A stretch of DNA of 56,356 nucleotides from an uncultured Oscillospiraceae bacterium (GTDB taxonomy: Bacteria > Bacillota > Clostridia > Oscillospirales > Oscillospiraceae): NCBI GenBank assembly GCA_950075865.1, contig CATMVA010000005.1:79721-136076 (forward strand). The letters are read 5' to 3'. The position numbers and the translations under genes are program-made. The notes under the pieces are model-generated. The model was given only the letters and a program-made list of their open reading frames with translations. It was not told the DNA's origin and ran no database searches. Every line of letters begins with the position of its first letter. The first letter of the stretch is position 1. Below are positions 23,799 through 31,566 of this stretch, piece after piece.

Positions 23799-24789
23799 GG
23801 GCATCGACTTGGGTGAGGTGTCCGGGGCACTCATGGCCACCAACAACCTCCAGATGCAGACCTTCGTATCGCCTGAATGCCTGACCCCATGGGATACACA
23901 ACAGAAGCGGATCTTCCTCCCTGATGGCGTTGCGCCCACCCTTGCAGGGGCAGATGGTGGAGGCGGCAGAAACCCAGGAGGACTCCTGCTGGCGGCCTTC
24001 TCCGCAGGTGCTGGCTCCAAGGCTGGCGGCATTGGGTACAGTGAGGAGGTGGCTCCCACATTGAAGGGTTCTGCCAGTGGAAACTGTATGCCCTCGCTCC
24101 TTTGCCTCAACGACCAGGGTGGAGATCGGATGGACCTGACCGTGGATCAGACTATGACGCTCCGGGCCGGGATGGGGAGCCACCAGCCGCTTGTTTGCCT
24201 CAATGACCAGGGTGGGCAGGTCATGGAATGCACCGAGGATATGACCGGTACACTACGGGCACAGGAGCATGGGCACCAGCCCATCATCTTTGAGAATCAC
24301 GGCATCGATGCCCGATACACCGGCCCGCATCAGGTCGTCCCCACCATTTCCGCGCGGGCCGGGACCGGCGGCAATAATCTGCCCCTCGTTACGGCCGAGG
24401 AAACGGCTGACTCCCTCCAAGTGTTCAGCCGTCAGAGGGTGGATATCTTTGCACCAGGAGAAGTCGTCAGCACCGAGAGCGCACGGCAGCACAAGGATGC
24501 CACCGACCTCATCTACCAGGAAACCGTTGGCACACTCACTTGCGGGGACAGTCATGGCCCCAACATCCAGTATGTCTCACAGGATAAGCTCATCGTGGAA
24601 ACACCCCTGCTGATCCGACGTCTGACTCCTCTGGAGTGTGAGCGGCTCCAGGGCTTCCCCGATGGCTGGACGGATATCCCCGGTGCTTCGGACTCCGCCC
24701 GTTATAAGGCGCTGGGTAACAGCGTTGCCATTCCCTGCGTGGAATTCATTATGAGCGGGATCGCGCTGGCACTGAGAGCTGATGTGTAA
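23311..24789 (+). CDS. Cytosine-5 DNA methyltransferase, target-recognition/motif IX-X (beta) half, overlapping frame
   Basis: 492 residues from ATG 23311, with a perfect AAAGGAG at 23297-23303, 7 nt upstream and inside the alpha gene. Frame is +1 relative to alpha; 488 nt are read in both frames. The first 150 residues (CELDGQVTLFD, ILEDSPPRKYYLSPKACLGILRRAWERGKELP) are not methyltransferase-like but resemble a conserved N-terminal module I recall from phage methylase homologues. A variable region holds repeated CLNDQGG and TLRA units, the likely target-recognition part. Motif IX is RRLTPLECERLQGFPDGW and motif X is YKALGNSVAIP at the end. It must combine with alpha for activity. A fusion broken by an indel is the alternative. 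Confidence 0.8.
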   Translation: MQICELDGQVTLFDPDLCSGKTCQEPSVQENPKVKTSVSSSKRSAELKAIPYMFLDLAGPGDLLGLLYWETLFPWCGDALMLNTGVSPREEKGSSLSPILEDSPPRKYYLSPKACLGILRRAWERGKELPYQLRIALMAQAGLCFAPTVKDGVKAFHINQRDEGIDLGEVSGALMATNNLQMQTFVSPECLTPWDTQQKRIFLPDGVAPTLAGADGGGGRNPGGLLLAAFSAGAGSKAGGIGYSEEVAPTLKGSASGNCMPSLLCLNDQGGDRMDLTVDQTMTLRAGMGSHQPLVCLNDQGGQVMECTEDMTGTLRAQEHGHQPIIFENHGIDARYTGPHQVVPTISARAGTGGNNLPLVTAEETADSLQVFSRQRVDIFAPGEVVSTESARQHKDATDLIYQETVGTLTCGDSHGPNIQYVSQDKLIVETPLLIRRLTPLECERLQGFPDGWTDIPGASDSARYKALGNSVAIPCVEFIMSGIALALRADV

Positions 24790-24841
24790 AACATTCTGAT
24801 CGTGATAGCTTTGCGGCACATTGTTTGTTACATCTTGTGAA

Positions 24842-24870
24842 TAGCTATTTCATTGCTTTGCCGATATACT
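24842..24870 (+). promoter_or_regulatory. Sigma-A-like promoter of the RHH gene
   Basis: TAGCTA (24842-24847), 17 nt, TATACT (24865-24870). The region from GCTATT to the -10 box shares 20 of 27 bases with the promoter at 28011-28039, including TTGCCGATATA, so both may answer to the same regulator. Confidence 0.55.
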
Positions 24871-24903
24871 TGGCTTGCAAATCAGGCAAAGGAGGTGCCA
24901 ACC

Positions 24904-25242
24904 ATGACAGCAGAGAAAACCAAGAATCTCTGTGCCCAGATCCCAGAGTCCCTGCACGCCAAAGTCCGGCAGCGGCAGGAGAACTCCGGGAAGTCTCTCA
25001 GCGAGTACATGACCGACCTTATTACCAACTTTTATGAAATGGAGGGTAAACCAATGGCAATCGGAAATCAAAGGACTGTGGCCTTTCAGGTAGATGCCGA
25101 CCTTTTTGATCGGTTCAAGGAATACCTGAAGGCCAATGGCATCAAGCAGAACGCCTTCTTCCTCGACTGTATCCAGAGAGTGCTGGACGAGGCCGAGGAG
25201 GAAAATGGTTCTCCTGACCCTGGGCAGGGCCAGAAGGAATAA
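24904..25242 (+). CDS. Tandem ribbon-helix-helix DNA-binding protein
   Basis: 112 residues from ATG 24904, with AAAGGAGGTG upstream. Two successive units each look like a ribbon-helix-helix: strand LCAQIPESLHAKVRQRQ with helix SLSEYMTDLITNFYE, then TVAFQVDADLFDRFKEYL with helix KQNAFFLDCIQRVLDEA. A single chain may thus form an intramolecular dimer. It probably regulates the transfer operon that follows, or itself. It has its own promoter (24842-24870) and a hairpin after it. Confidence 0.7.
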   Translation: MTAEKTKNLCAQIPESLHAKVRQRQENSGKSLSEYMTDLITNFYEMEGKPMAIGNQRTVAFQVDADLFDRFKEYLKANGIKQNAFFLDCIQRVLDEAEEENGSPDPGQGQKE

Positions 25243-25257
25243 CATCAGCATACCGAA

Positions 25258-25295
25258 GCCGCCGCAGATGACCATATCTGCGGCGGCCTTCTCTT
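25258..25295 (+). terminator. Strong hairpin before the VirB3-like gene
   Basis: GCCGCCGCAGAT (25258-25269) and ATCTGCGGCGGC (25276-25287) form a 12-bp perfect stem with a 6-nt loop, followed by CTTCTCTT. It can work as a terminator of the RHH gene or as an attenuator for 25308 onward; the next ribosome-binding site starts right after it. Confidence 0.65.
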
Positions 25296-25307
25296 GGAGG
25301 TGACAGC

Positions 25308-25571
25308 TTGTATATTTACCCGGAAAACCTGACCGCAAGGGCCACCATGTGGCTGTGGGAGCTGCGGGACATTGGGAGCATTGGCGTGGGACTTTTGTTC
25401 TCTGTGTTGGCACTGACCCAGACGGGGATCTTTATTCCCTTGATCGCAACGGCGGTCTATGCCTTTCTCAGCATCCAATTTGAGGGGACGAGCATCCTCA
25501 GCTTCCTGCGCTACGCCACGGCGTTCCTGATCACAAAACAGCAATTCTACGAGTGGAGGTTTGATGCATGA
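25308..25571 (+). CDS. PrgI/VirB3-like membrane protein
   Basis: 87 residues from TTG 25308, with GGAGGT 8 nt upstream. Two hydrophobic segments (about 24-40 and 42-56) follow a short polar N-terminus; the end overlaps the next gene. Small two-pass proteins just before the VirB4 genes are the VirB3/PrgI component of Gram-positive conjugation channels. Confidence 0.7.
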   Translation: MYIYPENLTARATMWLWELRDIGSIGVGLLFSVLALTQTGIFIPLIATAVYAFLSIQFEGTSILSFLRYATAFLITKQQFYEWRFDA

Positions 25572-26149
25572 GCAGAAAGAAAAAAAGCGAAGGTGTTCAG
25601 TCCACCCGTCAGCTCATGGGCATCGAGAGTATCGAAGACTACTGCATCGCAACCAGAATGGGTGACCTTGTGTTTTTCGTCATCAAACCCACCAATATCT
25701 CCGTCCTGCCGGACTCCGGCGTGACCGCCCGCATCTATGCCCTGCTCAATGTGGTGAAGGGGCTGGCGGAGATCGAGATGCTGGCTCTCAATTCCAAGGA
25801 GTCCTTTGAGGACAACAAACGCTTCTACGCCAGCAGGATGGAAACCGAGGAACTCCCCGCCCTCCGCCGCCTGCTGGAGCAGGACGGCAGCCATCTCGAC
25901 CGCATTCAGGCGCTGATGGCATCCGCTCGTGAGTTCTATATCATCGTGCGCCTTCGCAACGAGAAGGAGTCGGAGGTCTTTCCCTACCTTTCCCGCATTG
26001 AGAAAACCATCAAGGACAACGGTTTTTCCGTCGCCCGTGCCGGTGAACAGGAGCTCAAGCGGATGCTGGGCATCTACTTCGAACAGGATGTGACCACCGA
26101 GCAGTATGAGGACTACGATGGAGACCGTTGGGTCATCGTGGGCGAATAA
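25568..26149 (+). CDS. Conserved conjugation protein upstream of VirB4
   Basis: 193 residues from ATG 25568, overlapping the VirB3-like gene. It is soluble and begins with a basic stretch, then YCIATRMGDLVFFVIKPTNISVLPDSG, a pattern resembling the N-terminal region of VirB4/TraC ATPases (without the P-loop). The remainder is helical and charged. In many Clostridia ICEs this protein and the VirB4 core (26164) are separate adjacent genes. Role inferred: partner of the VirB4 ATPase at the channel base. Confidence 0.65.
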   Translation: MSRKKKSEGVQSTRQLMGIESIEDYCIATRMGDLVFFVIKPTNISVLPDSGVTARIYALLNVVKGLAEIEMLALNSKESFEDNKRFYASRMETEELPALRRLLEQDGSHLDRIQALMASAREFYIIVRLRNEKESEVFPYLSRIEKTIKDNGFSVARAGEQELKRMLGIYFEQDVTTEQYEDYDGDRWVIVGE

Positions 26150-26163
26150 AGGAGGTATCCATT

Positions 26164-27996
26164 TTGACAAAGAAGGTGAAAGCCCCTGCGCCGCATAGTG
26201 CCGGGGAACCTCAAATCAAGTCCTATTTGGACATGATCGCACCCTCGGTGGTGAAGTTCAACACCGACCACTTCATCTTCGGCAATACCTACCGCTGTGT
26301 CTGGGCACTGAGGGAGTACCCCACAAGTACCGATGAGCAGGCCATTCTCCGCCACCTGGGAGAAAAGGACGGCGTCACCCTGCGCATCTATACCCGCCAG
26401 GTCACACCGGCAGAGGAGAAAAAGATCATTCATAATGCGGCCAACAAGAACCGCATGAACAGCTCCAACACCAACGACCTCCAGCAGACCGTGACCGCCG
26501 AGAGCAATCTGCAGGATGTGGCCACGCTGGTCACCTCCATGCACCGCAACCGTGAGCCGCTGCTCCACTGTGCAGTATATATCGAGCTGACCGCCCCGGA
26601 CTTCGACACCCTCAAGCTGCTCCAGACCGACGTGCTGACGGAGCTGGTGCGGAGCAAGCTCAATGTGGACCGGCTCCTGCTCCGCCAACAGCAGGGCTTC
26701 CGAAGTGTCAGCCCCGTGGGGTACAACGCCTTCGGCACACAGTTCGAGCGTGTCCTGCCTGCCAGTTCGGTGGCAAACCTCTATCCCTTCAACTACTCCG
26801 GCAAGACCGATGCCAAGGGCTTCTACATTGGCAAGGACAAGTACGGAAGCAATGTTCTGGTGGACTTCGACCAGCGGGATGAGGACAAGACCTCGGCCAA
26901 CATCCTCATCCTCGGCAACAGCGGCCAGGGCAAGTCCTACCTGATGAAGCTCCTTCTCCTGAACCTATTGGAGTCCGGCAAGTCCGCCATCTCTCTGGAT
27001 GTGGAGCATGAACAGCGGGACCTGTGCGAATCTGTGGGCGGCTGCTTTGTTGACCTTATGGCGGGAGAGTATCTCATCAACATCCTCGAACCAAAGTGTT
27101 GGGACGAGGGCAGCGACCCGGACGACCCCTCCGCGCCCGAGCCCTTCCGCAAGAGCACACGCCTTGCCCAGCACATCTCCTTTCTCAAGGACTTTTTCAG
27201 GGCGTACAAGGATTTCAGTGATGCCCAGATCGATGTCATTGAAATCATGGTGGGCAGGCTGTATGAGAAGTTCGGCATCAACGACCGCACCAACTTCGCA
27301 CGGCTCTGCCCGGAGGATTACCCCGTTCTCTCCGACCTCTATGACCTGATCGAGCGTGAATTCCAGTCGTATGAGCCGGGACAGCACCAGCTCTACACCG
27401 AACAGCTCCTACGGGAGATACTCCTCGGCCTCCACTCCATGTGTAAGGGTGCCGACGCCCACTTCTTCAACGGGCACACCAACATCACAAGCTCCCGTTT
27501 CCTTGTGTTCGGTGTCAAGGGTCTGCTGTCGGCGGCGAAGAATGTGTGCAACGCCATGCTGTTCAATATCCTCTCGTATATGTCGGACAAGCTCATCACC
27601 GTGGGCAACACCGTGGCGGCGCTGGACGAGCTATATATCTGGCTGAGCAACCCCACCGCTATCGAGTACATACGAAATAGCCTCAAGCGTGTGCGCAAGA
27701 AAGAGTCCGCTATGCTGCTGGCATCGCAGAATCTGGAGGACTTCGACCAGGAGGGCATCCGTGAGATGACCAAGCCCCTGTTCTCCATCCCGCCGCACCA
27801 GTTCCTCTTCAATGCAGGGTCCATCGACAAGAAGTCCTACATGGATATGCTCCAGTTGGAGGAGAGCGAGTACAACCTCATCAAGTTCCCCCAGCGGGGC
27901 GTCTGCCTGTACAAGTGCGGCAATGAACGGTATCTGCTGGAGGTCCACGCCCCGGCGTATAAGGAAAAGCTGTTTGGTACAGCGGGCGGCCGCTGA
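26164..27996 (+). CDS. virB4: VirB4-family conjugation ATPase
   Basis: 610 residues from TTG 26164, with AAGGAGG 7 nt upstream; the frame is open upstream but lacks a site. Walker A is GNSGQGKS (K257); downstream lie NTVAALDELYIW as the Walker B and SAMLLASQNLEDF, typical of VirB4/TraE-TrbE. The N-terminal 230 residues are the VirB4 membrane-associated domain. It energises assembly and substrate transfer in the T4SS. It ends just ahead of the HipB-like promoter. Confidence 0.92.
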   Translation: MTKKVKAPAPHSAGEPQIKSYLDMIAPSVVKFNTDHFIFGNTYRCVWALREYPTSTDEQAILRHLGEKDGVTLRIYTRQVTPAEEKKIIHNAANKNRMNSSNTNDLQQTVTAESNLQDVATLVTSMHRNREPLLHCAVYIELTAPDFDTLKLLQTDVLTELVRSKLNVDRLLLRQQQGFRSVSPVGYNAFGTQFERVLPASSVANLYPFNYSGKTDAKGFYIGKDKYGSNVLVDFDQRDEDKTSANILILGNSGQGKSYLMKLLLLNLLESGKSAISLDVEHEQRDLCESVGGCFVDLMAGEYLINILEPKCWDEGSDPDDPSAPEPFRKSTRLAQHISFLKDFFRAYKDFSDAQIDVIEIMVGRLYEKFGINDRTNFARLCPEDYPVLSDLYDLIEREFQSYEPGQHQLYTEQLLREILLGLHSMCKGADAHFFNGHTNITSSRFLVFGVKGLLSAAKNVCNAMLFNILSYMSDKLITVGNTVAALDELYIWLSNPTAIEYIRNSLKRVRKKESAMLLASQNLEDFDQEGIREMTKPLFSIPPHQFLFNAGSIDKKSYMDMLQLEESEYNLIKFPQRGVCLYKCGNERYLLEVHAPAYKEKLFGTAGGR

Positions 27997-28010
27997 TCTG
28001 CAAAAATTGC

Positions 28011-28041
28011 TTGCTATTATTTCGGCTTGCCGATATAATAG
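28011..28041 (+). promoter_or_regulatory. Strong promoter with palindromic operator for the HTH/HipA pair
   Basis: -35 TTGCTA (28011-28016), 17-nt spacer, -10 TATAAT (28034-28039). The 28-bp segment 28014-28041 is a near-perfect inverted repeat (13-bp arms, one mismatch, TT centre) covering the spacer and -10. It lies 20 nt before the start of an XRE-type protein, the usual place for its autoregulatory operator. Confidence 0.75.
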
Positions 28042-28060
28042 ATATGAAGGAGGCGGTTGT

Positions 28061-28480
28061 ATGATCATAGACGAATTGCTTCAGCGCAGAGGAATGACCA
28101 AATACCGGCTGGCGGTGGACGCTGGCGTTCCCCATGCCACACTGAGCGATATTTGCAGCGGCAAGACAAAGCTGGCAAAGTGCAGCACGGAAACCGCGTA
28201 TAAGTTGGCAAAGGCTCTGGGCGTTTCGGTGGAGCTTTTGGTGGAGAGCGAACTACGTGCCGCCCAACGGGAGCGTTCGTATGAGTATGGTCTTCCAAAC
28301 TATCTCCAGCACGATCTGGACGCCTATAAGGAGGGGCTGGCACAGAGCTCCGACCTGATGGACTGCCTGTGGGGTGAACTCTACGGCAGCATTAATATGG
28401 CGGAGATCAGCGATGGCGCTATCACGCCGGAACATGCAGACTATCTGCGAAAAAAATATCTGTGGAGGACACAGCGATGA
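28061..28480 (+). CDS. XRE-family HTH protein (HipB-like)
   Basis: 139 residues from ATG 28061, with AAGGAGG upstream. The N-terminal 65 residues form a Cro/C1-type helix-turn-helix (LLQRRGMTKYRLAVDAGVPHATLSDICSGKTKLAKCSTETAYKLAKALGVSVELL). The C-terminal half is helical and acidic and ends in the sequence overlapping the HipA-like start. It is presumably the repressor and antitoxin partner of the HipA-like protein, binding the palindrome at 28014-28041. Confidence 0.75.
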   Translation: MIIDELLQRRGMTKYRLAVDAGVPHATLSDICSGKTKLAKCSTETAYKLAKALGVSVELLVESELRAAQRERSYEYGLPNYLQHDLDAYKEGLAQSSDLMDCLWGELYGSINMAEISDGAITPEHADYLRKKYLWRTQR

Positions 28481-29397
28481 TAGATTTTACGAATTGTCCA
28501 AGACTGCCTCATAAGGCATATAACGGTGCCAACGGAAAGAAAATCGCCATTGAGTATAAAGGCGAACAGTATATGCTGAAGTTCCCGCCCTCCGGGGAAT
28601 CGAAACCCACGGAGTTGTCCTATACCAACAGTTGCATCAGTGAGCATATCGCATGCAGTATCTTCAATATGCTGGGGATACAGGCTCAGGAGACAATACT
28701 TGGCACTTTTGGGGTCGGTGGGAAAACCAAGGTCGTGTGCGCCTGCAAGGATTTCACAGCAGACGGCAAGCAGCTTTTTGACTTCTGCTCCATCAAGAAT
28801 ACGGTTCTGGACTCGGACTCCAACGGAAGCGGCACAGAGCTTGCGGATATCATGGATACCATCGAAAAGCAGGGGTTTGTTGCCCCAGATGTCCTGTTGA
28901 AGCATTTCTGGGATATGTTCGTGGCTGATGCTCTCTTAGGGAATTTCGACCGTCACAACGGAAACTGGGGATTTTTGCACGATCCGAGTACCGGCGAAAG
29001 CGGTATTGCTCCGGTATTCGACTGTGGGAGCTGCCTGCTTCCCCAAGCCGATGAAAAGGTCATGGCCTCTGTCCTGGAAAACGAGGATATGTTGAACACG
29101 AGAGTGTATCAATTCCCAACCTCCGCCATCAAGCTTAACAGCAGGAAAATCAATTACTATGATTTCCTGACCACACAGCAGGATGCAGACTGTGGAGCAG
29201 CCCTCAAAAGGATCATCCCTAAAGTGGACATAGAGCAGATCAGTAGCTTCATTGACAGCGTTCCGCATATTACGGACTTACAAAAGAGGTTTTATAAAAA
29301 GTATATCTCCGCACGGTATGAACTGATTTTACAGCCGTCATTTGAACTGGCTGTGTCAGAACAGGAACAGCAAACCTTTGGAGAACCTATTATGTGA
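28477..29397 (+). CDS. HipA-like kinase-fold protein
   Basis: 306 residues from ATG 28477, overlapping the HTH stop. The kinase-like C-terminal core shows LLGNFDRHNGNWGFL (catalytic Asp and metal-binding Asn) and IAPVFDCGSCLLP (Asp of the DxG motif), as in HipA. It is shorter than classical HipA (about 440 residues) and lacks the N-terminal HipA domain, like the split or mini-HipA proteins in Firmicutes. Ser/Thr kinase action on a host target is likely but unproven. The pair is a probable toxin-antitoxin or ICE stability module, with terminator at 29410. Confidence 0.7.
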   Translation: MIDFTNCPRLPHKAYNGANGKKIAIEYKGEQYMLKFPPSGESKPTELSYTNSCISEHIACSIFNMLGIQAQETILGTFGVGGKTKVVCACKDFTADGKQLFDFCSIKNTVLDSDSNGSGTELADIMDTIEKQGFVAPDVLLKHFWDMFVADALLGNFDRHNGNWGFLHDPSTGESGIAPVFDCGSCLLPQADEKVMASVLENEDMLNTRVYQFPTSAIKLNSRKINYYDFLTTQQDADCGAALKRIIPKVDIEQISSFIDSVPHITDLQKRFYKKYISARYELILQPSFELAVSEQEQQTFGEPIM

Positions 29398-29409
29398 TAT
29401 GCGCTGAAA

Positions 29410-29442
29410 GGGCGCCGCGATTTAGCGGCGTCCTTCTCTTTT
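29410..29442 (+). terminator. Rho-independent terminator after the HipA-like gene
   Basis: GGGCGCCGC (29410-29418) pairs with GCGGCGTCC (29425-29433), one G-T pair, GATTTA loop, followed by TTCTCTTTT. Confidence 0.8.
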
Positions 29443-29486
29443 CAAAAGAGTTGAAATCTGCATCCAATAAATCCAAAAAATGCTAT

Positions 29487-29525
29487 CGAACAACTGTTGC
29501 ATGCCGTTCCTGAATCTGCTACAAT
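29487..29525 (+). promoter_or_regulatory. Sigma-A promoter with overlapping LexA (SOS) box
   Basis: The 14-mer at 29487-29500 (CGAAC-AACT-GTTGC) fits 12 of 14 positions of the Firmicutes LexA consensus CGAACRNRYGTTYC. It overlaps the -35 TTGCAT (29497-29502), which is followed after 17 nt by TACAAT (29520-29525). LexA bound here would block the promoter; DNA damage should induce the polymerase gene at 29563. Confidence 0.7.
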
Positions 29526-29562
29526 AGGGGCATACTGATCTGGTGTGGAAACGGAGGTGCAG

Positions 29563-31089
29563 ATGATGAAAGCGCGCACCTATATCGCGATCGATCTCAA
29601 ATCATTCTACGCCTCCGTGGAGTGCGCCGAACGTGGGCTGGACCCCATGACCACCAACCTGGTGGTGGCAGACAAATCCCGGACAGAGAAAACCATCTGC
29701 CTTGCGGTGTCGCCCAGTCTCAAAGCATACGGTATTTCGGGACGGCCCCGGCTGTTCGAGGTGGTGCAGAAAGTCAAGGAAGTCAATACACAGCGGCAAC
29801 GGAAGGCTCCGGGCCGCAAGCTCACCGATGCATCCTCAGATGACACCGTGGTGAAGTCCTCTCCCTCAGTGGCATTGGACTACATTGTGGCCCCACCCCA
29901 GATGGCCAAGTACATGGAGTGGAGCGCCAGGATCTATCAGGTGTATCTCAAATACGTTGCCCCGGAGGATATCCATGTCTACTCCATAGACGAGGTCATG
30001 ATGGATGTGACCAACTATCTTTCCACCGCCAAGCAGACGGCACGGGAGTTTGCCATGACTATGATCCTGGATGTACTGGCCACCACCGGCATTACCGCCA
30101 CTGCGGGGATCGGTCCAAACCTGTACCTCTGCAAGGTGGCTATGGACATCATGGCCAAGCATATCCAGCCGGACCCCAATGGCGTCCGTATCGCGGAGCT
30201 GGATGAGATGAGCTATCGCCTGTTCTTGTGGGGCCATCGACCACTCACTGACTTCTGGCGGGTGGGCAAAGGCTATGCTTCCAAGCTGGAGGCAAATGGC
30301 CTCTACACCATGGGGGATATCGCCCGGTGCTCTATTGGGGTGCCAGGTATGCGGTACAGTGAGGAGCTGCTGTATAAATTGTTCGGAGTCAATGCCGAAC
30401 TGCTCATTGACCACGCCTGGGGCTGGGAGCCAACCACCATTGCGGACATCAAGGCATACAAGCCCCAGTCCAATTCTATAGGCTCCGGTCAGGTTCTTCA
30501 CTGCCCTTATACCTACGACAAAACCAAGCTGGTGGTCTGGGAGATGGCCGACCAACTCTCTCTGGACTTGGTGGACAAGGGGCTGGTGACCAACCAGCTT
30601 GTTCTCACCGTGGGCTATGACATGGAAAACCTGAAAGATCCCCCCAAACGAAAGTCCTACCATGGAGAAGTTACCACAGACCGATATGGCAGAGCCATCC
30701 CCAAGCACGCCCACGGCACGGAAAACCTGAAGCAGTACACCTCCTCCACCAAGCTCATCACCCAGGCGGTGATGGAACTGTTTACACGGATCGTAGATCC
30801 TGACCTTCTGGCCCGGCGGGTCTATCTGGTGGCGGCCCATGTGGTACCGGAGTCCTCCTTCCCCCAAGAGGAAGTAGTGGAGCAGCTCGACCTCTTCACC
30901 GACCAGGCCGCCGAGGAAAAGCGGCGTGAAGTGGAGGCCGCCGAGCTGGAGCGGGAACGGAAACGCCAGGAGGCGGTGCTGACCATCAAGAAGAAGTTCG
31001 GCAAGAACGCCATCCTCAAGGGGGCCAACCTGGTGGATGGCGCCACTACCAAGGACCGCAACGGTCAGATCGGAGGACACCGGGCATGA
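29563..31089 (+). CDS. Y-family translesion DNA polymerase (UvrX/ImpB type)
   Basis: 508 residues from ATG 29563, with GGAGGT 6 nt upstream. The catalytic palm shows YIAIDLKSFYASVECAERG near the start, VYSIDEVMMDVT for the second metal site, and ITATAGIGPNLYLCKVAMDIMAKH; the little-finger region and a charged coiled end follow. It belongs to the UmuC/UvrX branch common on plasmids and ICEs. LexA-box control and a following YolD gene are typical. It would allow error-prone replication when transferred single-stranded DNA or UV damage triggers SOS. Confidence 0.9.
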   Translation: MMKARTYIAIDLKSFYASVECAERGLDPMTTNLVVADKSRTEKTICLAVSPSLKAYGISGRPRLFEVVQKVKEVNTQRQRKAPGRKLTDASSDDTVVKSSPSVALDYIVAPPQMAKYMEWSARIYQVYLKYVAPEDIHVYSIDEVMMDVTNYLSTAKQTAREFAMTMILDVLATTGITATAGIGPNLYLCKVAMDIMAKHIQPDPNGVRIAELDEMSYRLFLWGHRPLTDFWRVGKGYASKLEANGLYTMGDIARCSIGVPGMRYSEELLYKLFGVNAELLIDHAWGWEPTTIADIKAYKPQSNSIGSGQVLHCPYTYDKTKLVVWEMADQLSLDLVDKGLVTNQLVLTVGYDMENLKDPPKRKSYHGEVTTDRYGRAIPKHAHGTENLKQYTSSTKLITQAVMELFTRIVDPDLLARRVYLVAAHVVPESSFPQEEVVEQLDLFTDQAAEEKRREVEAAELERERKRQEAVLTIKKKFGKNAILKGANLVDGATTKDRNGQIGGHRA

Positions 31090-31496
31090 GCAACTACGAT
31101 GACATCCTCTATCTGCCCCATCCCACCTCCAAGACTCATCCCCGGATGTCCCGGCAGGATCGGGCAGCACAATTCTCTCCCTTCGCTGCTCTCACCGGAT
31201 ACGAAGCGGTGGTCAAGGAGACTGCTCGGCTCACCGATGAGCGTCCTGTTTTGACCGAGGACGAGGAGGCCGAGCTGGACGCCCGGCTCCGTCTGGCAAT
31301 AGAGTTGGACGCCGAGGTGTCGGTGACCTGGTTCCGACCGGACAGCAAAAAGAATGGCGGCAGCTATGTCACTACCACGGGTCAAGTGAAGAAGGCGGAT
31401 GAACTCCGGCAAATCCTCATCATGGAGGACGGTGCCCAGATCCCCATCCAGGAGCTCACTGCTGTTGACAGTTTGATTTTTGGCGACACATATTGA
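31086..31496 (+). CDS. YolD-family protein
   Basis: 136 residues from ATG 31086, overlapping the polymerase stop. It contains HPRMSRQDRAAQFSPFAAL near the N-terminus and a C-terminal strand-rich region (GGSYVTTTGQVKKADELRQIL, DGAQIPIQELTAVD), the YolD pattern. YolD proteins accompany UvrX-like polymerases and may control them in the manner of UmuD. A terminator at 31504 closes the unit. Confidence 0.8.
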   Translation: MSNYDDILYLPHPTSKTHPRMSRQDRAAQFSPFAALTGYEAVVKETARLTDERPVLTEDEEAELDARLRLAIELDAEVSVTWFRPDSKKNGGSYVTTTGQVKKADELRQILIMEDGAQIPIQELTAVDSLIFGDTY

Positions 31497-31503
31497 ACGA
31501 GGT

Positions 31504-31533
31504 AGTCACGCCGCTGGGTGTGGCTATCTTTTT
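31504..31533 (+). terminator. Rho-independent terminator after YolD
   Basis: AGTCACGCC (31504-31512) pairs with GGTGTGGCT (31517-31525), with two G-T pairs and a GCTG loop, followed by ATCTTTTT. It makes the polymerase-YolD pair a self-contained unit and argues against the next gene starting at TTG 31480. Confidence 0.75.
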
Positions 31534-31566
31534 ATACCTACAGAGAAGACAAAGGGGGTACAAAAA

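Noticed and set aside
29866..31170. Long antisense frame opposite the Y-family polymerase
   Set aside because: A mirror of GC-rich codon bias; the + strand gene has clear catalytic motifs.
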